Part shown: positions 17,605 through 26,653 of the stretch, piece by piece | Numbering within the stretch: position 1 is the stretch's first letter | Layout of the letters: each line of letters begins with the position of its first letter | Source of the DNA: Methylocystis sp. SC2 | GTDB lineage: Bacteria; Pseudomonadota; Alphaproteobacteria; Rhizobiales; Beijerinckiaceae | NCBI RefSeq assembly: GCF_000304315.1 | Contig: NC_018485.1 | Coordinates: 838,501-902,500 of the forward strand | Direction: 5' to 3' | Length of the DNA stretch: 64,000 bases | The notes under the pieces: generated by a model | Told to the model about the DNA's origin: nothing | Databases searched by the model: none | The model's input: only the letters and a program-made list of their open reading frames with translations | Translations under genes and position numbers: made by a program

Positions 17605-18048
17605 ATGAATGCTTTTCGTCTTTCGATCGCGCTTGTCGTCGCATCCTGCGCTTTCGCGCCGCATCCCGCGAAGGCGGATTTTACGGTCTGCAACAGAACG
17701 CCCGATCAAGTCACTGTCGCATCGGCCTGGGTGAGCCCGAGCGGCGGATTCACATCGGAGGGATGGTGGAAGCTTCGCGCCTGCGGCGGCTGCGAAAGAG
17801 TCGTCCTGCGCAGCGAGACCTCCGATCCGCACAATTATTTTTTCTACGCCCACGGCGACGGCCGAGAATGGCGCGGCCATTCCGCCTTCTGCACGACTCC
17901 GGGGGCGTTCAAGATCGGCGACGCCAAGCGCTGCATATTTGGCCGACGCGGCCAGATGAAGAATTTCGTTCATGTCACGAGCCGCAGCGGCAATCATACG
18001 CACAGCCTGACCGGCCGTTCGAGCAGCGGCCGCGTGTGCATCGATTGA
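17605..18048 (+). CDS. DUF1036 secreted protein
   Basis: 147 residues from the ATG at 17605, which has GGAGAG 5 bp upstream. A signal peptide (about 1-24, ending HPAKA) precedes the DUF1036 domain: VCNRTPDQVTVASAWV, the FTSEGWWKL strand, paired cysteines (ACGGC) and a final cysteine near the C-terminus (RVCID). This family is found mainly in Alphaproteobacteria, is exported, and has no assigned function. The cysteines suggest disulfide-stabilised structure. Its 3' end faces that of ccmB, 6 bp away. Confidence 0.8.
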   Translation: MNAFRLSIALVVASCAFAPHPAKADFTVCNRTPDQVTVASAWVSPSGGFTSEGWWKLRACGGCERVVLRSETSDPHNYFFYAHGDGREWRGHSAFCTTPGAFKIGDAKRCIFGRRGQMKNFVHVTSRSGNHTHSLTGRSSSGRVCID

Positions 18049-18054
18049 GCGCTG

Positions 18055-18726
18055 CTATTCGCCGAGATAGCGCAGCGCCGCAGCGGCGGCGAAAGGGCAA
18101 AGCGCGAGAGCGGCGAGCGTGATCGCGCTAAGAATCGCGAAGGGCGCGTAGAAGGGCACGGCGCCGCCGCTCGCCGCCTCCGCGGCGGAGACGCCGAAGA
18201 TCAGCACCGGGATCGTCAGCGGCAGGACGAGCAACGCCATCAAGAGGCCGCCCCTTCGCACGGTCACCGTCGCCGCCGCGCCGATGGCGCCGATCAGCGT
18301 GAGCGCCGGCGTGCCGACAAGCAGCGTCGCGACGACGCCGAGCAGCGCCATGGCCTCCTGCTGCAGCATCAGCCCCAGAAATGGCGCGGCGATCACGAGC
18401 GGCAGGCCGGTCGCCGCCCAATGCGCCGCGCATTTGACGAGCACCGCCAATTCGAGCGGCGTCTCGGAAAGATGGAAGAGATCGAGAGAGCCATCCTCGG
18501 CGTCGGCCTGAAACAGGCGGTCGAGACAGAGCAGCGTCGCCAGCAGCGCCGCGATCCAGAGGATCGCCGGCCCGATGCGGGCGAGAAGATTGGGATCCGG
18601 CCCAACCGCGAAGGGAACGATCGCGACGAGCGTCAGGAAGAATACGACGCCCATCGCGCCCGAACCGCCGATGCGGCGCGCCACGCGCCATTCGCGCAGA
18701 AAAAGCGCGGCGAGCGGCGCGCTCAC
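18055..18726 (-). CDS. ccmB: Heme exporter permease CcmB
   Basis: 223 residues with six hydrophobic helices, beginning MSAPLAALFLREWRVARR and containing the CcmB segment LFQADAEDGSLDLFHLSETPLE. With CcmA it forms the ABC transporter part of System I cytochrome c maturation, which releases heme-loaded CcmE. Its start overlaps the ccmA stop by 4 bp (ATGA-type coupling). ccmC and ccmD, which usually follow ccmB, are absent; transcription runs into the convergent DUF1036 gene instead. Confidence 0.93.
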   Translation of the reverse strand: MSAPLAALFLREWRVARRIGGSGAMGVVFFLTLVAIVPFAVGPDPNLLARIGPAILWIAALLATLLCLDRLFQADAEDGSLDLFHLSETPLELAVLVKCAAHWAATGLPLVIAAPFLGLMLQQEAMALLGVVATLLVGTPALTLIGAIGAAATVTVRRGGLLMALLVLPLTIPVLIFGVSAAEAASGGAVPFYAPFAILSAITLAALALCPFAAAAALRYLGE

Positions 18727-19388
18727 GAGGCGCCGCCCAAGGCAAGCGACGCCGCCTCTTGGAGCCCCAGCGGCTCATGCGTCGCAGCGACGATCAATCC
18801 GCCGTTGTCGCAATGATCGCGCATCGCGATGGCGAATTTCTCGCGCGAGGCGCGGTCGAGCGCCGTCAGCGGCTCGTCGAGCAGCCAGAGCGGCCGGAAG
18901 GCGACGAGGAGACGCGCCAGCGCGGCGCGGCGCTTCTGGCCGGCGGAGAGCGCGCCGAACGGCGCGCCGGCGACATGGCCGAGGCCGACGATCCCTAGGG
19001 CGGCGTCGATCGTATGGCTTCGCCCATCCGGCCCGCGAGCGAGATAGCGCGACCAGAAATCGAGGTTTTCCTCGATCGTCAGCGCGGATTTCAGGCCATC
19101 GTTATGCGCAAGATAATGCGCCTGCTGCGGCAGTTCGACGTCGGGAGGCCCGCCTTCGAGAGCGATCGAGCCTCCCGCGCGCGGCAGGAGGCCCGCCAAG
19201 GCCCGCAGCAGCGTCGATTTCCCGGCGCCGTTGGGGCCCGTCACGATCAGCGCCTGCCCGGCGGAAAGCGAAAAGCTCACGCGATCGAGCACGCGCCTGC
19301 CCCCGCGCAAAACGCCGAGATTGTCGACGCAAAGGCGTAAGGCGCCATCGACGGGCGGCTGAACGGGCTGGGACGCATCGATCGACAT
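18723..19388 (-). CDS. ccmA: Heme exporter ATP-binding protein CcmA
   Basis: 221 residues, a single ABC ATPase domain. Walker A VTGPNGAGKSTLLRALAGL, signature LSAGQKRRAALARL and Walker B LWLLDEPLTALD are intact. It energises the CcmAB(CD) complex that frees heme from CcmC-CcmE. It is transcribed divergently from the lipid operon that begins at 19607, and the 218 bp between them must hold both promoters. Coupled to ccmB by a 4-bp overlap. Confidence 0.94.
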   Translation of the reverse strand: MSIDASQPVQPPVDGALRLCVDNLGVLRGGRRVLDRVSFSLSAGQALIVTGPNGAGKSTLLRALAGLLPRAGGSIALEGGPPDVELPQQAHYLAHNDGLKSALTIEENLDFWSRYLARGPDGRSHTIDAALGIVGLGHVAGAPFGALSAGQKRRAALARLLVAFRPLWLLDEPLTALDRASREKFAIAMRDHCDNGGLIVAATHEPLGLQEAASLALGGAS

Positions 19389-19606
19389 ACGCTCCGCATA
19401 GAGCTTTGCGACCGACTCCGCCAGACGCGGCGGACCGAGAGCGTCGCGAGCCCCTCCGCTCGCGCTTCAGGCGTCCCGCCCCGGCGGCCCGCTGGCGCAG
19501 ACGGGACGGGAATGCTAAGCAGCGCATACCCTTTCTTGGGCGCTCAGCGGCCCAAGTTCTCGCCAATAGCGCGCGGCGCGCCCGTTATTCAGGGATTGCC
19601 CAATAC

Positions 19607-20845
19607 GTGACGAAGCATAAGAGCTTAGAGGATTACGCGGCAAGGCGATTCCGCTTTGCCGGCAACGCCTTGCTGGAGTTCAGCGATCCGTTCTTCGCCC
19701 AGATCGACAGGCTGCGCGCCGAGTTCGAGGCGCAGGGCAAGCATTTCGTCAGCTTCGCCAATTACGATTATCTCGGGCTCGCGAATCACCCGCGGATCCG
19801 CGAGGAGGCGAAGCGCGAGATCGACGGTCTCGGCATCGGCGCGCTGGCCTCGCGGCTCGTCGGCGGCGAACGCACCACGCACAAGCCGTTCGAGGCGGAG
19901 ATCGCCGAATTCCTTGGCATGGAAAGCGCGCTGACGCTCGTGTCCGGCTATCTCTCCAACGTCACGACGATCGCCTGGCTGATGAGCGGCAAGCGCGACG
20001 CGATCTTCATCGACGAACTGGCGCATAACAGCATCGTCGCGGGCGCCGACGGCGCGCCGGCGCAGGTCTTCAAATTCCGCCACAACGACTTGGATCATCT
20101 CGACCATCTGCTTGCGCGCCACCGCGAGGAATACCGCAACGTTCTGATCGTGGTGGAAGGCGTCTACAGCATGGACGGCGACACCGCCGACCTGCCGCGG
20201 CTTCTCGCCATCAAGGACAAATACAAAGTCTGGCTGCTCGTCGATGAGGCGCATTCGCTCGGCGTGCTCGGCGCGACGGGCCGCGGCCTCGCCGAACACC
20301 AAGGGGTCGACCCGGGGCGCATCGATCTCATCGTCGGCACCATGTCGAAGACGCTCGCGTCCTGCGGCGGCTACGTCTGCGGCAAGAAGCAGGTCATCGA
20401 CTGGTTCCGCTATACGCTGCCGGGCTTCGTCTACAGCGTCGGCCTGTCGCCCGTCATTCTCGCCGCCGCGCGCACCGCCCTGCGGCTGATGCAGGAAGAG
20501 ACCTGGCGCATCGCCAAACTCGCGGACAACGCCGAGCTCTTCCGGACGGTCGCGCATGAGGCGGGATTCTCGACGGGGCCGGCGATCGGCCGCGGGGTGG
20601 TGCCGATCCTGTTCTCGAGCGACGTCGAAACCATGTGGGCGTCGCAGCATCTGCTGGAGAACGGCTATTACGTGCCGCCGGTGGTGCGCATCGGCGTGCC
20701 GAAGGATGGGCCGCGGCTGCGCTTCTTTTTCTCGGCGAATCACGGCGAAGCGGAAATCCGCGGCGTCATCCAGACGCTGCGCGACATGCCGCCGGTGACG
20801 GAAGAGGCGCATCAGATCGTCGCCGCCGCCATGGCCGGCGGATAG
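19607..20845 (+). CDS. Serine palmitoyltransferase-like alpha-oxoamine synthase
   Basis: 412 residues from the GTG at 19607; the open frame extends far upstream, but that part is antisense to ccmA and not coding. It is a fold-type I PLP enzyme of the alpha-oxoamine synthase group: NYDYLGLANHPR near the N-terminus, GYLSNVTTI, DEAHSLGVLG (Asp213 for the pyridine nitrogen) and the Schiff-base lysine 248 in GTMSKTLASCGG. Members condense an amino acid with an acyl thioester, as serine palmitoyltransferase, BioF and KBL do. The context (N-acyltransferase, DES1-like desaturase and FA2H-like hydroxylase downstream) favours formation of a 3-keto-sphinganine-type base rather than biotin synthesis. Substrate assignment is inference. 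Confidence 0.8.
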   Translation: MTKHKSLEDYAARRFRFAGNALLEFSDPFFAQIDRLRAEFEAQGKHFVSFANYDYLGLANHPRIREEAKREIDGLGIGALASRLVGGERTTHKPFEAEIAEFLGMESALTLVSGYLSNVTTIAWLMSGKRDAIFIDELAHNSIVAGADGAPAQVFKFRHNDLDHLDHLLARHREEYRNVLIVVEGVYSMDGDTADLPRLLAIKDKYKVWLLVDEAHSLGVLGATGRGLAEHQGVDPGRIDLIVGTMSKTLASCGGYVCGKKQVIDWFRYTLPGFVYSVGLSPVILAAARTALRLMQEETWRIAKLADNAELFRTVAHEAGFSTGPAIGRGVVPILFSSDVETMWASQHLLENGYYVPPVVRIGVPKDGPRLRFFFSANHGEAEIRGVIQTLRDMPPVTEEAHQIVAAAMAGG

Positions 20846-20913
20846 GCCTTTCGCCATATCCGCGTCACTTTGACGCTTTCGGTTAACGCCGACTTGCCGC
20901 TAGGACTTATCTT

Positions 20914-22125
20914 ATGGCGCGGATCGAGATTCTTCCGGTCGACGGCCCCTTTCGCTTTGCGACCTTCTGCAGGCTGCCGCGATTGCTCTATGCCGGCGCG
21001 CAAGGCTTCGCGCCGCCGCTCGACGTCGAGCGCTGGAGCGTCTTCGCCCATACGCTCAACCCGCATTACAAGCTGGTCGAAGAGCAGAAATTTCTCGCGC
21101 GCCGCGACGGCCAATGGGTCGGCCGCGTGATGGCGCAGATCTATAAGCCCGGCGTCGTTCCAGTCGGCGCCTCCAACGCCCAGTTCGGCGCGCTCGACGC
21201 TATCGACGATATCGAAGTCGTGCGCGCGCTGACCGAGGCCGCCGAGGACTGGCTGCGCGGCAAAGGCGCGGAGCGGATCAACGGGCCGTTCTCGCCCTCG
21301 GTCAACAAGGAGTGCGGACTTCTAGTCGATGGCTTCGATGCGACGCCGATGTTTTTCATGCCCTGGCATCCGCCCTATCTCTCGCGCCATCTCGAGGCGC
21401 TGGGCTATGAGAAGGCGCAGGACCTCTTGTCCTACCGATTCGACATTTCGAGCGATGAAGTCGAGAAGCCGGCGCGCATTTCAACGCGGCGCGAATGGCG
21501 CGGTCGCCTGAAGCTCAGGCCGCTGAACATGAAAGCCTTGAAGCAGGGCGAAACCGCGCTGATGGCCGAGCTGTTCAATGACGGCTGGAGCGGCAATTGG
21601 GGTTTCGTGCCCTTCACCAAGGAAGAATTCGACTCCGACGCCGACGCGCTGCAATATCTCGTGCCGGCGGATTTCGGCGTCGTCGTCGAGCTTGACGGCG
21701 TCCCGCAATCCTTCGCGATCGCGCTTCCCAATCTCAACGAGATTTTGGCCGATCTCAACGGCCGTCTGTTCCCCTTCGGCTGGGCGCGCGCGTTTAAGCG
21801 TTTCCGCTCGCATCAGTTCAAATCGGCGCGGCTGTTGCTGCTTGGCACGCGAAAGGCGCTGCAAAGAAGCGCGACCGGCGGGGCGATCTTTCTGTCGCTC
21901 GTCGAAGAGATGCGGCGGCGCCACGCGAAAATCCGCGTTCCGCATCTCGAAGCGGGCTGGGTGTTGGAAAGCAACGCCGACATGCGCCGGCCGATCGAAA
22001 TGTTCGGCGGCAAGGTCGACAAGATTCACCGCATCTATGAAAAGCGCCTCACGGTCGGCGGTGGCGAGGCGATGCGTATGCGCGACGGCGTTAGGGCGAC
22101 TCAGCTACAGGATGCAACGTCATGA
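20914..22125 (+). CDS. GNAT-like N-acyltransferase, candidate bacterial ceramide synthase
   Basis: 403 residues. The protein lacks membrane helices and shows two GNAT-like halves: the N-terminal half has FLARRDGQWVGRVMAQI followed by FGALDAIDD, and the C-terminal half has LMAELFNDGWSGNWGFVPFT and an SLVEEMRRRHAKIRVPHLEAGWVLESN segment. Related proteins are commonly annotated only as N-acetyltransferases. The ceramide synthase identified in Caulobacter is a GNAT-type enzyme unrelated to the eukaryotic one, and this protein's position directly after the oxoamine synthase suggests the same role: N-acylation of the long-chain base. The start is 68 bp after the preceding stop, and its own stop overlaps the desaturase start (ATGA, 22122-22125). 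Confidence 0.65.
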   Translation: MARIEILPVDGPFRFATFCRLPRLLYAGAQGFAPPLDVERWSVFAHTLNPHYKLVEEQKFLARRDGQWVGRVMAQIYKPGVVPVGASNAQFGALDAIDDIEVVRALTEAAEDWLRGKGAERINGPFSPSVNKECGLLVDGFDATPMFFMPWHPPYLSRHLEALGYEKAQDLLSYRFDISSDEVEKPARISTRREWRGRLKLRPLNMKALKQGETALMAELFNDGWSGNWGFVPFTKEEFDSDADALQYLVPADFGVVVELDGVPQSFAIALPNLNEILADLNGRLFPFGWARAFKRFRSHQFKSARLLLLGTRKALQRSATGGAIFLSLVEEMRRRHAKIRVPHLEAGWVLESNADMRRPIEMFGGKVDKIHRIYEKRLTVGGGEAMRMRDGVRATQLQDATS

Positions 22126-23114
22126 ACGGCATATCCGTCACCGCCAATGGCGCCGACCGCTCGCATGTGGAACGGCGCAAGTTGATCCTCGAAAAATATC
22201 CGCAAGTGCGCCAGCTCTTCGGCAAGGACCCGGTGACCTTCAAGATCGCGGCGGCGATCTTCGCCCTTCAGCTGGTCATCGCCGCGATCTTGGGTTCGCT
22301 CGGCCTCTCCTACTGGTGGCTGTCGCTCCTGATGGCGATCTGCGTCGGCGCCTTCGCCAATCACGCCAATTTCGTCATCATCCACGACGCCATCCACAAT
22401 TGCGTGTTCGAGAGCCCGCTCGCCAACAAGTGGACGGCGATCCTCGCCGATCTCCCCAACGCCTTTCCGACGGCGATGGGCTTTCGCTGCTATCACATCA
22501 AGCATCATTCGCATCTGTCGGCCTATGACTATGACGCCGACGTTCCGAGCCGCTGGGAGGTCGAATGGGTCGGCAATAGCGGCTGGCGCAAGGCCGTTTG
22601 GCTCTTCTTCTTCCCCGCGATCCAGCTTGCGCGGCTGTCGCGCCTCAAGGGCACGGTGCCGATCTGGGGAACCTGGACCTATATCAACACCGCCGTCATC
22701 GCCGTTTTCGATCTTTTCGTGCTCTGGGCCTTCGGGCCGAACGCCCTGCTCTATCTTTTCTTTTCCTTCTGGTTCTCGGTTGGAGGCTTACATCCGTTGA
22801 GCGCGCGCTGGCTGCAGGAGCATTTCGCCTTCGGCCCCGACCAGGGGACGTTCGACTATTACGGCCCGCTCAATACGCTCGCGCTCAATATCGGCTATCA
22901 CAATGAGCATCACGATTTCCATGAGATCCCGTGGAACCGTTTGCCGGAGCTGAAGGCGATGGCGCCGGAGTTCTACGACGATCTGCGCTGCCATCGCTCC
23001 TGGGTGGCGCTGCTCGTCACCTTCATCTTCGATCCGACCTATTCGCTCGGAACCCGATCGGAAAATGTGACGCAGGCAGCGCGCGGCGCGCACGCCATCT
23101 CGCCGGCGGAGTAG
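22122..23114 (+). CDS. DES1-like membrane fatty acid/sphingolipid desaturase
   Basis: 330 residues, an integral-membrane di-iron desaturase. The three histidine boxes are HDAIHN (88-93), HIKHH (125-129) and YHNEHHDF (259-266), with an additional conserved His224 in GLHPLSARW. The C-terminal part, from YYGPLN through GYHNEHHDF to the APEFYDDL and HRSW elements, is laid out exactly as in animal dihydroceramide delta-4 desaturase (DEGS1), including the DADVPSRWE stretch after the second box. That resemblance is much closer than to ordinary acyl-lipid desaturases. Predicted reaction: O2-dependent insertion of a trans double bond at C4 of a ceramide. Translationally coupled to the acyltransferase upstream. 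Confidence 0.8.
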   Translation: MNGISVTANGADRSHVERRKLILEKYPQVRQLFGKDPVTFKIAAAIFALQLVIAAILGSLGLSYWWLSLLMAICVGAFANHANFVIIHDAIHNCVFESPLANKWTAILADLPNAFPTAMGFRCYHIKHHSHLSAYDYDADVPSRWEVEWVGNSGWRKAVWLFFFPAIQLARLSRLKGTVPIWGTWTYINTAVIAVFDLFVLWAFGPNALLYLFFSFWFSVGGLHPLSARWLQEHFAFGPDQGTFDYYGPLNTLALNIGYHNEHHDFHEIPWNRLPELKAMAPEFYDDLRCHRSWVALLVTFIFDPTYSLGTRSENVTQAARGAHAISPAE

Positions 23115-23118
23115 ACCA

Positions 23119-23766
23119 ATGTCGCAGGACGCAAGAACGGAAGCGCTCGACGCTTCGCCCCGCCTCTTCGAGAGCGATCTTCTCGACAAGCTGTCGCGCG
23201 TGCATCATCTGACGCCGGTGATCGTCTATTGCCCGATCATTCTCGGCCTGGTGATCTATTCGCTCACGTTCAACAGCGTGACGCTGGTCGCGCTTGGCCT
23301 CGTCGTCGGCTATCTCGGCTGGACGCTCACCGAATATTTCGGCCATCGTTATCTCTTCCACACCGTGTTCGCGCTGCCCTTCGGCCTCGGGCCGCGCTTC
23401 CAGTTCCTCATTCACGGCGTGCATCACATCTATCCCAACGACCCGCTGCGGCTCGTCATGCCGCCGCTGCTCTCGGCGCCGATCATGCTGATCGCGCTGG
23501 TCTGCGCCCGCCTGATTTTCGGCGCGACCTTCGCGTGGCCGGCGCTGGCCGGCTTCATCATGGGCTATGTGATCTATGATTGCGTGCATTACTGGACGCA
23601 TCACGGGCAGCCGAAATCCGACTTCGGCCGCTTGGTGAAGCGCCTGCACATGCTGCATCATTTCCGCGACGCCGAAAAAGGCTTCGGCGTGCACGCGATC
23701 TGGTGGGACTATGTGTTTGGCACGGCCTATCGGAAGGATGAGACGCCCGGCACGCGCGCGGTGTAA
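23119..23766 (+). CDS. FA2H-like fatty acid hydroxylase (sterol desaturase superfamily)
   Basis: 215 residues, a membrane di-iron hydroxylase. Histidine clusters: HRYLFH (76-81), HGVHH (99-103), HYWTHH (157-162) and HMLHHF (177-182), with the end GFGVHAIWWDYVFGT. The order, spacing and the RLVMPP segment match fatty acid 2-hydroxylase (FA2H/Scs7), which hydroxylates the N-acyl chain of ceramides, better than carotenoid or sterol enzymes. The cytochrome b5 domain of the yeast and animal proteins is missing, as is usual in bacteria. It starts 4 bp after the desaturase stop and closes the four-gene operon. The hydroxylation position is inferred. Confidence 0.75.
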   Translation: MSQDARTEALDASPRLFESDLLDKLSRVHHLTPVIVYCPIILGLVIYSLTFNSVTLVALGLVVGYLGWTLTEYFGHRYLFHTVFALPFGLGPRFQFLIHGVHHIYPNDPLRLVMPPLLSAPIMLIALVCARLIFGATFAWPALAGFIMGYVIYDCVHYWTHHGQPKSDFGRLVKRLHMLHHFRDAEKGFGVHAIWWDYVFGTAYRKDETPGTRAV

Positions 23767-23775
23767 GGGCGCGCT

Positions 23776-23884
23776 ACCTCCCCCTTGCGGGGAGGTCGAT
23801 CGCCGAAGGCGATCGGGTGGGTAATGAAAAACTCACCCCACCCGGCTTGCTGCGCAAGCCACCCTCCCCGTCGAGGGGAGGGAA
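23776..23884. repeat. Dispersed palindromic repeat, type B
   Basis: About 109 bp of nested inverted repeats between the hydroxylase and ligA genes: CTCCCCCTTGCGGGGAG, then GATCGCCGAAGGCGATC, then GGCTTGCTGCGCAAGCC and CTCCCCGTCGAGGGGAG. The whole is an extragenic element of a kind common in Hyphomicrobiales genomes. Because the genes on either side converge here, it may also serve as a bidirectional terminator. Confidence 0.7.
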
Positions 23885-23914
23885 AGCGCCCATATCGGCG
23901 ACAGTCGCCGAATT

Positions 23915-26643
<2,729 letters not shown>

Positions 26644-26653
26644 CGCCGCGCGC

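Noticed and set aside
18575..19606. N-terminal extension of the oxoamine synthase by 344 codons
   Set aside because: The extension is antisense to ccmA/ccmB and Arg-rich. Family alignment begins at the GTG 19607 region (DYAARRFRF...).
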